DNA from: Sorangium cellulosum | GTDB taxonomy: Bacteria; Myxococcota_A; Polyangia; Polyangiales; Polyangiaceae | Assembly (NCBI GenBank): GCA_020720045.1 | Contig: DYPH01000043.1 | Coordinates: 1 to 41,067, forward strand | Direction: 5' to 3' | Length of the DNA: 41,067 bases | Part shown: positions 8,922-17,017 of the stretch, one piece after another | How the letters are laid out: each line of letters opens with the position of its first letter | How positions within the stretch are numbered: the first letter of the stretch is position 1 | Made by a program: the position numbers and the translations under genes | Notes under the pieces: generated by a model | What the model was told of the DNA's origin: nothing | Databases searched by the model: none | What the model saw: only the letters and a program-made list of their open reading frames with translations

Positions 8922-9216
8922 ATGAAAGCATGGCAGCTGGCTTTCGGCGACGCCGCGACCAGTTGCTCAGCTCTTCTTCGGTCGCTCCTGGGAAACGACC
9001 GACTACATCGTCCAGAAAAACTTCTTTCATTACCGAATCTTCTACGCGACGACCTCCTTCGAGCACTTCCTCGTGCGGAGCCCCGTCGGCGGCGCGACGA
9101 ACCTCGACCGCGTCGTTGCCCAAGCGCACCCGACGCCGACCTGGCCCGCGGTAGATCCCGGCGACTGGCGCCCGGGAGACGCCTTTCATCGTGGCGTTGC
9201 GGCGAAGCCCCGCTAA
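8922..9216 (+). pseudogene. Remnant or frameshifted small protein gene
   Basis: A plus-strand frame open from about 8926 to TAA 9216 has strong coding character, with high third-position GC and aromatic-rich text such as LFFGRSWETTDYIVQKNFFH and RIFYATTSFEHFLVRSPVGG, but it has no ATG, GTG or TTG. An ATG at 8922 in another frame (MKAWQLAFGDAAT) would supply a start if one base were removed around 8955-8970, giving about 97 residues. It may be a frameshifted gene or the 3' part of a gene broken by insertion of the neighbouring minus-strand gene. The product is unknown. Confidence 0.4.
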
Positions 9217-9226
9217 GAGCAGCGCT

Positions 9227-10178
9227 GTGAAGGTAGTTGCCATCACCGGAAGCAAATTCGCGAGTTTCGGCCCCTACGTGCCGGCAGTAAGCGGCGATCG
9301 GACGCTCTTCTACGCCAAGCGCGCGGGGACCGGCGACGACGCGATCTTCGCGAGCAACGCCGACGGCTCCGAAGAATGCCTCCTCCCCACCGGCGCGGTA
9401 AGCCACCCGGTCGCCGGCGACACCCGCTGGGCGGTCTTCGCCGCGGGTATGAAGCCTGGTGCGCGTCGATTCCTCGTCATCAACGGCGAGAGCACGCCTT
9501 TCGTCGCCGGACCGCTCGGGCCGACCCTCGACTTTGGCCGAATCGCCTTTCGCGGTAGGCCCGCCGACTCTCGCGACGCCGCTGAGGGCATCTTCGCGGA
9601 AGACGGGCCGCTTCCGGGTCGTCGCGGCGCTTGGGGGCTCTAGCGGCGCCGGCTGGTCGGCCTTTCATGGGCTCCCCGTCGGTGACGCTGCCGGCAACGT
9701 CTATTTTCGCGGTGTATACGAGGGGAAAGAGGTGCTCGCCCGCGCGGAAGTCGGCGCAGAAACGTCGGAAATCCTTGTTCGCCTCGGGGAAGGCGCGGGG
9801 CGCTTCCCGGCGGTCGCCGCCGACGGAACCTGCGCCTGCGCGGCCGGCGGGGAGAGCGTCGTCCTTGGGCGGTCGGGGGAGGCGGTCGAAATCCTTCGAT
9901 TTCCAGGGTTTGCCGTACACGGCGTGCTCCTTGGCCCCGCAGGTGGGCCGATGATCCTCTTCGCGACGAACGCCGGCCGTTTCGGCATCTTTGTCGTAGG
10001 GCCGGGGCGACCGCCGGTGCCGCTCCTCCGCGTCGGCGACGTCGTCCCCTTCCCCGGCGGTCCGCCGGCGGCGATCACCGCGTTTGCCGCCAACCGGGTC
10101 TCCTGGGGCGGTGGGAGCGACGGCCTCGCCGTCCGCGTGGAGGCCGGCGACCGGGGAGCGATCGTGCGGGTTGGCTAG
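9227..10178 (+). CDS. Beta-propeller-like protein with an apparent frameshift
   Basis: Two overlapping frames make one protein. From GTG 9227 (VKVVAITGSKFASFGPYVP and onwards) the frame is good until GIFAEDG; the adjoining frame then continues with RFRVVAALGG to the stop at 10178. Removing one G from the GGG at 9605-9607 joins them into about 316 residues. The sequence has repeated turns of the type G-x-V/I-A-F-R-G and GIF/GNVYFRG, seen in bacterial propeller proteins that report 'if true' values (DUF7453-like or PD40-like). No signal peptide is seen at this start. Function is unknown; the frameshift is probably an assembly error or a recent mutation because the second half is intact. Confidence 0.55.
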
Positions 10179-10334
10179 AGGCGACGTCGCCGAGAAGCCC
10201 GAGGTGTTTCCTCGCAATTCGACCCGCCGCGCGAGAACGGGAACGTGACCTTCCGCAAAAAGGATCCTATCGGGCCCCTCGGGCGGTGGCACGATTAGAA
10301 TTCGGCCGTTTGCCCGGAAACGGAGTCCCGTCTG

Positions 10335-11783
10335 TTGAATGCGTCTCCCCTTCACCTGCATCAGTTTTCGCTCCGCTACCCGACGGCGACCGTCCTCGAT
10401 CGGCTCGACCTCGCGATGAAGCCGGGCGTCGTGCACGCCTTGCTGGGGCCGGAGGGCGCCGGAAAAAGCTCGCTTCTTCGCTATCTTGCAGGCCGGGCGT
10501 TTGGGGCAGCATCGTCGGGGAGCGCCCTTCTCGGCGACATCCCGGTCGGCCCGGGGAACCACGCGACGCTCTTCGATCCGCGGGCGGAAGCGGGGCCTAT
10601 CGCCGCGCGCCTCCTGTACCTTGTTCACGTCGCGACCCACCGACCGCGCCTCCTTGCCGTCGACGAACCGACCGCCGGCCTCGACGAGGCGGCCTCGCGG
10701 GCGATGATCGATGCACTTCGCGAGCTTTCCGAGCAGATCCCGGTACTTGTTGCCACGCGGAGCGCCGAGACTGCGAGCGCCTTTCGCGGGACGACCTCGA
10801 TCCTCGCGCGGGGGCGCGTCGTCAATCGCAGCCCACTCGCGCCGCCGGAGGGCGTGGCGGAAGACGGGCCGGTTTCGCCGGAACCGATCGGCCCCGACAC
10901 CCGCCCGACCCGCAAGGTGCGCCTTTCGGAAGTTGCCGAGGCCGAGGCGCTCCCCCGGACGGTCCGCCGCCCGGTCGCCTTTTCGCGACTTCCGACCGCG
11001 CGGTCTGCGCCACGCCCCTCGGCCACCGACGACGACCGTCCGACGCCGATCTGTGCGTTCCCGGCTTTTGCGCCGGGCGACGATTCCGTCGACGAGCTTG
11101 CCGTCACGCGGGAGGTCGATGCGGCCTATCCACCGGTGGCCGCCGAGGAGGCACAGGAGGCGCCCCGAACCGATCCACGCCCATCCCCGCAGGTATTTGC
11201 ACCGAAATTACGGCCGATCTGGGTGTACGAACACGCGATGGGGCCTGGCGTAGCCCGGTTTGGCGGCTGTCGGCGGCCGGGCCTCCTCGGCGACGTGGAC
11301 GCGGAGCTTCGCAGCCTCCGCGAGTGCGGCGTCGACGTGCTGATCTCCCTCGAGTCCGAGCATCACCTCTCGGGGAGTTCCGTCGCCGCCGCCGGAATTC
11401 TCCATCGGGAGGCCGGCTTCGCCGACATGCGCGCCCCGGCGGCCCACGACATGATCGACCTCTGCATGGAGCTCGATGCGCTCTTCGCCGCCGGAAAGTC
11501 GGTCTGCGTCCATTGCAAGGCCGGGCTCGGTCGCACCGGCACCGTGCTCGCCGGGTATCTCATTTGGCGCGGGCAAAAGGCGACGGCGGCGATTCAGGCG
11601 ATTCGCGCCAAGCAGAACCGATTTGTGAGCACCGACGCCCAAGAGCGCTTCTTGGCGGCCCTCGAGGTCGCGATGCAAGACGCGCCCGTCCGCGAAGGGG
11701 GAGACGGCGCGGAGTTCGATGCCACCGCGCCCGTCCGCGAAGCGGGAGACGGCGCGGAGTTCGATGCTACCGCGCTCCTCTAA
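10335..11783 (+). CDS. Fusion of ABC-ATPase-like domain and dual-specificity/tyrosine phosphatase, with C-terminal 15-residue repeats
   Basis: The 482-residue protein has three parts. Residues 5-165 form an ABC-type nucleotide-binding domain with Walker A GPEGAGKS (38-45) and Walker B LLAVDEPTAGLD (106-117). The stretch before Walker B (EAGPIAARLLYLVHVATH) lacks a recognisable LSGGQ signature, the Q-loop region is shortened, and the H-loop position reads VATRS, so transport coupling is doubtful. Residues 166-295 are a Pro/Arg/Ala-rich linker. Residues 296-445 are a dual-specificity phosphatase with VCVHCKAGLGRTGT; the catalytic HCx5R is His393-Cys394 to Arg400, and a candidate general-acid loop is near GFADMRAPA. 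Residues 451-480 are two copies of PVREAGDGAEFDATA encoded by the dispersed 45-bp repeat. The start is TTG 10335, with GGAG nine bases upstream. No permease neighbours it. A soluble ATP- and phosphate-signalling protein is inferred. Confidence 0.8.
   Translation: MNASPLHLHQFSLRYPTATVLDRLDLAMKPGVVHALLGPEGAGKSSLLRYLAGRAFGAASSGSALLGDIPVGPGNHATLFDPRAEAGPIAARLLYLVHVATHRPRLLAVDEPTAGLDEAASRAMIDALRELSEQIPVLVATRSAETASAFRGTTSILARGRVVNRSPLAPPEGVAEDGPVSPEPIGPDTRPTRKVRLSEVAEAEALPRTVRRPVAFSRLPTARSAPRPSATDDDRPTPICAFPAFAPGDDSVDELAVTREVDAAYPPVAAEEAQEAPRTDPRPSPQVFAPKLRPIWVYEHAMGPGVARFGGCRRPGLLGDVDAELRSLRECGVDVLISLESEHHLSGSSVAAAGILHREAGFADMRAPAAHDMIDLCMELDALFAAGKSVCVHCKAGLGRTGTVLAGYLIWRGQKATAAIQAIRAKQNRFVSTDAQERFLAALEVAMQDAPVREGGDGAEFDATAPVREAGDGAEFDATALL
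11679..11761 (+). repeat. Two in-frame copies of the 38/45-bp hairpin repeat
   Basis: Copies at 11679-11716 and 11724-11761 lie in the same orientation, 45 bp apart, inside the 3' end of the ABC-phosphatase gene. Both contain the core CCGTCCGCGAAG and GAGACGGCGCGGAGTT. They match the tandem array at 40460-40828 and encode the repeated PVRE(A/G)GDGAEFDAT. Confidence 0.9.
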
Positions 11784-11870
11784 TCACGCCCGAATCCTGG
11801 CTCTTCGCGCAAACGCTGTTACCGTCGCCGGCGGTTCTGCTTTCTCCGCTTCCAAGAGTCAGGATTTTCT

Positions 11871-12761
11871 GTGCTTTCGACCCGCGTTTTCGGTCTGTTT
11901 CTCGCAGGAATCGCCGCTGCCGCCGGCCCCCTCGCCTGCTCGGGGGACGACGGTTCGGTCACCACGACCGACGACGCTGGCGCCGGCGGGGACGCCGCGG
12001 GCCTTGATGGGGGCGGCGGCGGCAGTGACAGCGCCGCTCCGGCGACGTTGACCTGGGCCGCCGGGACGATCACCGGCGACGGCGCCGCGAACGTCGGCGG
12101 GATCTCGGCGATGGCCTTCGGCGGCGGGAAATTCGTCGCCTTTGCGACCGCAGCCCGCGGCGCCGTCGACAACAACGGCTACGCGCTCACAAGCACCGAC
12201 GGCAAAGCGTGGACCGTTGCCCAGAAATACGCACTCAATTCGACGATGCGCGGCATTGCCTACACGGGGACCGGCTTCTTCGCGATCGGGCTCTCCCCGG
12301 ACGGTGCCGGCGGTCGCAAGGCGGTCTACGCATTTAGCCGCGACGGCTCCGTGTGGACCTTCAAAGACGCCCCCGGCCCGGGAACAAACGCGATTGCAGC
12401 GACGGCGGCGCTCAGCACCTGGGGTGGCGAAGAGGGGAAAACGACGACGCTGGAGACGGCGACGCCGGTCGCCAAGGGGACCGATCCATTGCCGATTACC
12501 GTCTACAGCATGTGCGCGGTCGGCGACCGGTTCCTCGCTTCCGGGCAGATTTTGCCCTCGAAGCCGGCCACGTCGCCGCTCTTTTATTACAGCGATGGGC
12601 CGAAGACCGGCCCCTGGACCGCCGGCAAAGATCCGAACCCGGTCGCGCGAGAAGCGTCAAGGATCTTGGATTTGTACTGCGACGCCACCGAGCAGATCGC
12701 CGCGTCGGGCGGCACCTACAACGACGGCGTCAACGGCGTGATCCGCTGGACGAGCCCCTGA
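11871..12761 (+). CDS. Lipoprotein of unknown function, beta-propeller-like
   Basis: The 296-residue protein starts at GTG 11871, with AGGA seven to ten bases upstream. The signal peptide ends GPLAC (Cys23), followed by a Gly/Asp/Ser linker. The body has repeats of the style MAFGGGKFVAFATAARG, YTGTGFFAIGL and CAVGDRFLASGQI, where a Gly-rich turn precedes a hydrophobic strand. This is typical of sialidase-like or Kelch-like propellers on myxobacterial surfaces. No catalytic motif was seen. The stop overlaps the ATG of the next lipoprotein by one base (TGATG), so the pair is probably co-translated. Confidence 0.75.
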   Translation: MLSTRVFGLFLAGIAAAAGPLACSGDDGSVTTTDDAGAGGDAAGLDGGGGGSDSAAPATLTWAAGTITGDGAANVGGISAMAFGGGKFVAFATAARGAVDNNGYALTSTDGKAWTVAQKYALNSTMRGIAYTGTGFFAIGLSPDGAGGRKAVYAFSRDGSVWTFKDAPGPGTNAIAATAALSTWGGEEGKTTTLETATPVAKGTDPLPITVYSMCAVGDRFLASGQILPSKPATSPLFYYSDGPKTGPWTAGKDPNPVAREASRILDLYCDATEQIAASGGTYNDGVNGVIRWTSP

Positions 12762-13381
12762 TGCGTTTGCATCAAACGCCGCGCCGTCTCCCGCTTCGCG
12801 GACGGACGCGGTTGTCTCCGGCTGCTCTCGCCGGAATTGCCCCCCTTTTCGCGGCGCTTGTGGCGCTGGCGGCGTGTGCTTCCGGTCCGCCGACCGGCAC
12901 GTCCCAGGTGGCGGCGCGGTTTCCGGGTGGGGCGTCGATCGCCGACCTCTCGGCGACCCGCTGCGTCGGCCAGAAGGCGACCTCGGTCCACCCGCCGCCG
13001 GAAAACCGCGTGACGCTCCGCGACGGCACCTGCCTCTGCTACGCGCCCCCCTGGCGCGGCGGCGTCCCCGACCCGGAAGAGCGGGAAAAACAGCGACGTA
13101 GCGACTTCGACGGCGTCTTCCTCTGCCGCCCGGCGCGTGCCACTCCGGCGGGACCCGAAGCAGGACCGGTCTCCGAGGAACGCACCGGGGACCGCGCGTG
13201 CCCGAAGACGATGCCGATCCCTTCGGCGCACTGCTCGATGGAGGCCGCGCAGCTCCGCAACGGCGACTGCCTCTACCTGGCCGAAGATCTTGAAAACCCG
13301 GCCTATTTCCGCTGCGATCGCGGGGTGTGGGTCCGCCGAAATCCCCGCGAGGTCGACGATGAAGCTGCAAAAATCCCCTAA
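12761..13381 (+). CDS. Lipoprotein with a repeat-derived signal-peptide n-region
   Basis: The 206-residue protein starts at ATG 12761. Its first 18 residues (MRLHQTPRRLPLRGRTRL) are translated from the dispersed hairpin repeat; they are followed by a hydrophobic core and lipobox ALAAC (Cys39). This n-region is unusually long and Arg-rich. The mature part has several Cys (RCVGQ, GTCLCYAP, FLCRP, RACPK, AHCSM, GDCLYL, FRCDRG), suggesting disulfide-stabilised folding outside the cytoplasm. No family is recognised. It overlaps the following lipoprotein ATG at 13359 by 23 bp, so three lipoprotein genes (11871, 12761, 13359) appear to form one operon. Confidence 0.75.
   Translation: MRLHQTPRRLPLRGRTRLSPAALAGIAPLFAALVALAACASGPPTGTSQVAARFPGGASIADLSATRCVGQKATSVHPPPENRVTLRDGTCLCYAPPWRGGVPDPEEREKQRRSDFDGVFLCRPARATPAGPEAGPVSEERTGDRACPKTMPIPSAHCSMEAAQLRNGDCLYLAEDLENPAYFRCDRGVWVRRNPREVDDEAAKIP
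12775..12813 (-). repeat. Dispersed hairpin repeat at a gene start (reverse orientation)
   Basis: This copy of the 38-bp element is in reverse orientation relative to the plus strand, with core CCGTCTCCCGCTTCGCGG. The flanking ATGCGTTTG corresponds to ACGCGTTTG in the tandem array, so the start codon of the 12761 gene lies in the repeat flank. It encodes residues 5-18 of that lipoprotein. Confidence 0.85.
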
Positions 13382-13787
13382 ACCGCGACGTTTCGGGGCC
13401 CTCGCTGCCATCGCCCTCGCACTCACGGCGCCGCTCACCGGCTGCTCGGTCTGCTCGGATTCCATGGCCGGATCGCCGGTCACGGTCGACCGGACGCTCC
13501 CGCTCGCGAAAGCCGACGCCCAGCGGCTGACCTACCAGCTCTGCGTCGACCGCTGCGTGGTTCTCGTCCCCGGCGCCGAGTCGAGCTTCGACGGGAAGGT
13601 CACGCTCACCGAAGACGGGCCGAACGCGACGAAAATCCACGTCGATTTCACCGTTTGGGAGCGAAAATCGACGGCGCGGGTCACCTTCCGCGCCTCCGAG
13701 GGGGCGGTCATTCGCCTCGAGGTCGTCGGCAACGTCCCCTTCACCGACGACGGCTGCCACACGAAGGCGACCGTCAGCGAACTGTAG
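13359..13787 (+). CDS. Small lipoprotein, 142 residues
   Basis: It starts at ATG 13359 inside the end of the previous gene. The n-region is Lys/Arg-rich (KLQKSPKPRRF), the core is hydrophobic, and the lipobox is PLTGC (Cys29). The mature part shows two closely spaced cysteines (SVCSD, then LCVDRCVVLV) and a beta-rich C-terminal half (TKIHVDFTVWERKSTARVTF), ending with a further Cys in TDDGCHTKA. It looks like a small secreted beta-sandwich. No family is recognised; it is the third gene in the lipoprotein operon. Confidence 0.75.
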   Translation: MKLQKSPKPRRFGALAAIALALTAPLTGCSVCSDSMAGSPVTVDRTLPLAKADAQRLTYQLCVDRCVVLVPGAESSFDGKVTLTEDGPNATKIHVDFTVWERKSTARVTFRASEGAVIRLEVVGNVPFTDDGCHTKATVSEL

Positions 13788-13799
13788 CGATTACGCCAG

Positions 13800-14255
13800 C
13801 TAGGGCTGGGTGCGCGGCAACAGCGCATGGCGCTTCTCCCGCTCGGGGAGCGTGAGGGCCGCCCAGGGGTAGAGCACGCGGTCTTCGTGGGCGGCGTGGT
13901 GCTGGAGCTCTTCGAGAAATTCAGCAAAATCCTCAGCGCGGAGCGTGTGCAGCGCCGTCGCGAGGCCGAGCTCTTCGAGGCGCTTCCGCATGTGGGCGTG
14001 CTCGGCGAGGAGCTGGGTCGCGTCGACGGGGTGGCTCGCGACAAACTCCGGAAAGAGCTGCGCTTCTTCTGCATCGAGGTGCGCAAGAAGCGCGTTCTCG
14101 AAGGTCCGCCAGGCCTCCTGGGTCGCCGGCGGGTCGTCCTCCTCGATTTGCGTCAGCAGCGAGGAAAAGAGGCGGCGAAGCTCAGCGTGGTCGAGGACCG
14201 ATGCGGGGTCCCAGTGGGGCGCTTCGGCAGGCGGCGGGGCGGCAGGGGCGGTCAT
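13800..14255 (-). CDS. Hemerythrin HHE cation-binding domain protein
   Basis: The 151-residue protein is an all-helical hemerythrin-type domain with iron ligands in the expected order: DHAELRR (His23), LAHLDAEE (His59 and Glu63), LLAEHAHM (His86/88), and QHHAAHEDRVLYP (His119/120, with Asp125 in an HxxxxD pattern). A short Pro/Ala N-terminal tail precedes it. Such domains bind a di-iron centre and sense or carry oxygen, or take part in nitric-oxide or oxidative-stress responses. It is cytoplasmic with no signal peptide. It stands alone between convergent lipoprotein genes, so the sequence gives no pathway context. Confidence 0.9.
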   Translation of the reverse strand: MTAPAAPPPAEAPHWDPASVLDHAELRRLFSSLLTQIEEDDPPATQEAWRTFENALLAHLDAEEAQLFPEFVASHPVDATQLLAEHAHMRKRLEELGLATALHTLRAEDFAEFLEELQHHAAHEDRVLYPWAALTLPEREKRHALLPRTQP

Positions 14256-14304
14256 GGAGGCTGCATCAGCAAGGATGCGACCAGTCCCGTGCTAAGCGCC
14301 GCGC

Positions 14305-15627
14305 ATGCGTTTGCTCAGAACTCCGCGCCGCCCGCGGCTTCGACGACGGACGCGTTTTGTTGTCCTAGCTGCCCTTGGTGGGGCGTTTTTGGTGCTCGCG
14401 TGTCAAAAAGCCCCGCCGGCCCCTACCCTCGCGTCGGCGTCTCCGGAAGCGACGGCCGCGCCCGAGGCGTCTGCAGAGAACTCCGCGCCGTCTCCCGCTC
14501 CGCGGACGGACGCGTCTGCGGCCCCTTCGAGCGCGCCGGCGGCGGCGGTCGTGCCGGTCGTGGACGAGGCGGGGTTCACGGCGGCCCTTGAGCAGGGGCG
14601 TGCCCTCGCAAAAGCCCGAAAATACAGCGAGGCGGCGACCGCTTTCGGGCGCGCCCTCGACATCCACGATGATCCGCGGGCCCGCGCCGAGCGCGGCTAC
14701 GCGCGCCATTTTTCCCACGACGAAACAGGCGCCGCCAGCGACCTCGCCCTCGCCGCCCACACGGAGACCGATCGCGGCCGCCTTTCCGAGATCTGGTTCC
14801 ACCGGGGCCTCGTCGCCGCCGCCGGCGGGGATGGAGATGCGCGTCCGCCCGGAACCGCCGCAGGCGGTGAGGAAACGGCGCGCAGGGATGGCGCTGGTGC
14901 TGGTGCCTTTGCCGTTTCCTACGAATTCCGCCCCTCGAAGCTCGCGAAGGACAAACTCGGCGGCGACCCGTGCATCGTCCAGGTGACCGCCTACCCGGCC
15001 GGCGGCACCGCCGTCGCCAGCGCCGATCGCGTGTCGCAACTCGACAGCCTCCGTGCCGGCTGCGTCGCCGCGAGCGGCCCGGTGACCGACGCCACGCCCC
15101 TCCCCGTCGTCTGCACGACCGGGAGCGTCGGGTCCGGCGAGAACGCCTGGCTGATCGCGAAAGCGCCCCAAAAGCGCGTCTACGAAGCGCCCCTCGGCGG
15201 GACGACGGCGATGTGGGGGCGGAGCGGCGCCCTGATCGCGACCCTCCGGCCGACGGCTGCCGGCTGGGTTTCGGCAAGCTCGGCGAGCGACGGCATCGGC
15301 GAAGCGCCCGGGAGCGCCCCCGGCGGCCGAGGGACCATCGATACGCTCGGCGCCGAAAGCATAGCGTTTATCCACCTCGCGACCGGCGATGCCTACCTGG
15401 CCCACTACCCGAGCCCGGCCCCCGCCACCGAAGAAAACGTCCCGCGCCCGACGTTCACCCCTTCGGCGGCCGGCCTCCGCGTCGACGGGCTCGGCTGCCA
15501 CGGGATCCTCGCCACGCTCCCCGCCGCTACCCCCTCGGCAAGCGCGCCGAGCTCGGCAAGCGCCGCGAGTTCGGGGAGTTCGGCCCCCGCCGCAAAACCG
15601 GCCCCGGCACCGAGCGCGCCGCCTTAG
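14305..15627 (+). CDS. Lipoprotein with TPR-like region and C-terminal propeller-like domain
   Basis: The 440-residue protein has n-region MRLLRTPRRPRLRRRTRF, derived from a degenerate copy of the hairpin repeat, then a hydrophobic core and LVLAC (Cys33). The Ala/Pro/Ser linker contains NSAPSPAPRTDA, a second copy of the repeat in a different frame. A TPR-like helical segment follows (FTAALEQGRALAKARKYSEA, AATAFGRALDIHDDPRARAE). The region around 14820-14930 is Gly/Ala-rich and poorly ordered; a pair of compensating indels there is possible. The rest has beta-rich text with Cys pairs (GCVAASG, VVCTTGSVG, GLGCHGILA) and ends in an Ala/Ser/Pro tail. Function is unknown; it is probably periplasmic or surface-exposed. 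Confidence 0.75.
   Translation: MRLLRTPRRPRLRRRTRFVVLAALGGAFLVLACQKAPPAPTLASASPEATAAPEASAENSAPSPAPRTDASAAPSSAPAAAVVPVVDEAGFTAALEQGRALAKARKYSEAATAFGRALDIHDDPRARAERGYARHFSHDETGAASDLALAAHTETDRGRLSEIWFHRGLVAAAGGDGDARPPGTAAGGEETARRDGAGAGAFAVSYEFRPSKLAKDKLGGDPCIVQVTAYPAGGTAVASADRVSQLDSLRAGCVAASGPVTDATPLPVVCTTGSVGSGENAWLIAKAPQKRVYEAPLGGTTAMWGRSGALIATLRPTAAGWVSASSASDGIGEAPGSAPGGRGTIDTLGAESIAFIHLATGDAYLAHYPSPAPATEENVPRPTFTPSAAGLRVDGLGCHGILATLPAATPSASAPSSASAASSGSSAPAAKPAPAPSAPP
14319..14356 (-). repeat. Degenerate dispersed hairpin repeat at a gene start
   Basis: This is the same length as the canonical element without indels but with several substitutions in the central hairpin (CCCGCGGCTTCGACGACGG instead of the TCTCCCGCTTCGCGGACGG centre). 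The ends AACTCCGCGCCG and GACGGACGCGTTT are conserved. It lies directly after the ATG of the 14305 lipoprotein and encodes its basic n-region. Confidence 0.75.
14479..14516 (-). repeat. Dispersed hairpin repeat inside a lipoprotein linker
   Basis: A nearly canonical copy (one change, CTCCGCGG for CTTCGCGG, in the loop region) lies in frame inside the linker of the 14305 lipoprotein and encodes NSAPSPAPRTDA. The reading frame differs from that used by the copy 160 bp upstream in the same gene. Confidence 0.85.
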
Positions 15628-16274
15628 GGCTTCCGTTCGACAATTCTCGCGTTTCGCGCCTCAGGGAAGCTCTCGTCAAGGCCGGTGAGCAGCTCGACGA
15701 TGTGCTTCGTCAGGCTCCCATGCTGGTCCTCAAACGATTGTGCGACGGCGTCGGTCACCCGCAACGATGCAGGCCTCCACGCCGGGCCATGGACGCGCTG
15801 CACCAACGCAATTGATTCGTCGGTCAGCGAATAGGTGGAGCCGAGCTCGTCGCGCTCTTGACGAATTTCGACGGTCGGCGCCGCGAAGACTTGGATGGAC
15901 GCTCCAATCAACCGCTCCAGAAGCTCCTTGGATCGCGGCTCGTTTGGCTGAACAAACCACCGAAAGGCGCCACTGTTTCCAAGGAGACCGTCGGTTTCTC
16001 CGGCGAGGATCCTTCCGCGAACCTCTTCAAAGTGCCTCTCTGCCTGGTCGGCATCCCCGTCGAAAAGAAGTTCGACAGCGGCGAGCACCCGATTGCCGCC
16101 GGGCCGAACGGCGAGCGTTTGCGCATCGAGGTACTTCGCACACTCACCGACCGCGTCGAACGCGGCGGAGGCGCTCGTCGGTAACCGGGTGAGATCGACC
16201 GAATACCGGCGTGTATTGGCCCCCTCTTCCTTCGAAAGGGGGGCGAGGACCCATTGGGAAACCAGCAGATTCAT
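15624..16274 (-). CDS. Unknown 216-residue protein, last gene of a GNAT-containing operon
   Basis: It starts at ATG 16274, overlapping the preceding stop as ATGA. The N-terminus is MNLLVSQWVLAPLSKEEGA; there is no signal peptide. A middle helix LLFDGDADQAERHFEEVRGR and a C-terminal helix SFEDQHGSLTKHIVELLTGL are visible. The overall appearance, with a conserved-looking SGAFRWFVQPNEP and THR-type C-terminal helices, vaguely recalls sporadically distributed TIGR04255-like proteins, but I cannot assign it. Tight coupling with 16271-17017 suggests a partner protein. Codon use is less GC-biased than in the lipoproteins, hinting at horizontal acquisition. Confidence 0.7.
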   Translation of the reverse strand: MNLLVSQWVLAPLSKEEGANTRRYSVDLTRLPTSASAAFDAVGECAKYLDAQTLAVRPGGNRVLAAVELLFDGDADQAERHFEEVRGRILAGETDGLLGNSGAFRWFVQPNEPRSKELLERLIGASIQVFAAPTVEIRQERDELGSTYSLTDESIALVQRVHGPAWRPASLRVTDAVAQSFEDQHGSLTKHIVELLTGLDESFPEARNARIVERKP

Positions 16275-17017
16275 GCGGCAACATCCTCAAGGCGCGGAGC
16301 CGTAGAACCTTTCACGGGCGCGGCGAGTACTTCGCCAGCCTCCCGAATGGCAGTGAGGTCGAGGCCTTCGCGCATCACGATCTCTTCAAGGGCGTTTGTC
16401 GACTTTCCTTCGGAGGAAAGGGCCGCCCATTCCACGATCGCGATCTCGCTGTCGCGTTTCGCATCCTCGTCGAGTTGGAGCGTCAAACGCCGCGCTCGCG
16501 TCGTCGTCGCGAGGGTCTGCTTCCAGTCGGCTCCAACAAACGTACGCGCGGCGATGACCAGTTCGTCGACCCAGCCATTCAAGATCGCTTCGGCTCGCTT
16601 TTCGGTGACAAGCGCCAACACCGTCGTCAGGTCGGCGAAGTGAATCAATTCGGGAACCCGAGAGAGCGCTGGGGTTGCTTTCGTCTTTCGAAAATTGTCG
16701 ATGCTAACGCGAAGGACGACGAGGTCTTCGGCAGCTTCGACGGGGGACTCCAACGTCACAGTAAAGTAGTTTTCCCCCTCGCAAACGGCGACGCCTTGGT
16801 CCTTATCAAGCCAACGGGGACGCTCGGTCTCGACGCCGCGCGCGAGCCACGGACATTGGAGCTTCACGATGCGTGGATCGCCACCGACGATCGCATCCCT
16901 CCGCGGAGAAGGTTCAGAGCCCGAAGCGCCGATCGCCCCCGCGAGAAGCGGAGACGGGAGCCCTTCTTCGCTGTGCGCGAGGAGCCCTTCGGAGGGCGAT
17001 TCATTGTGCGGCTTCAT
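16271..17017 (-). CDS. Unknown 248-residue protein, middle gene of the operon
   Basis: It starts at ATG 17017 inside the end of the GNAT gene (17 bp overlap). The first 45 residues are low-complexity (Ser/Pro/Gly/Glu). The main domain begins with IVKLQCPWLARG and has alternating strands (GENYFTVTLESPVE, DLVVLRVSIDNFRK), a helical section (IHFADLTTVLALVTEKRAEA, LNGWVDELVIAART) and a final strand ARRLTLQLDE. No motif is recognised and there is no signal peptide. The overlaps on both sides imply stoichiometric expression with its neighbours, as in toxin-antitoxin or defence pairs, but this is an inference from arrangement alone. Confidence 0.7.
   Translation of the reverse strand: MKPHNESPSEGLLAHSEEGLPSPLLAGAIGASGSEPSPRRDAIVGGDPRIVKLQCPWLARGVETERPRWLDKDQGVAVCEGENYFTVTLESPVEAAEDLVVLRVSIDNFRKTKATPALSRVPELIHFADLTTVLALVTEKRAEAILNGWVDELVIAARTFVGADWKQTLATTTRARRLTLQLDEDAKRDSEIAIVEWAALSSEGKSTNALEEIVMREGLDLTAIREAGEVLAAPVKGSTAPRLEDVAA

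Noticed and set aside
14820-14935. Poorly ordered Gly/Ala segment in the 14305 lipoprotein as another frameshift.
   Set aside because: The frame is the same on both sides, so no net frameshift is needed; a pair of compensating indels is possible but cannot be shown.
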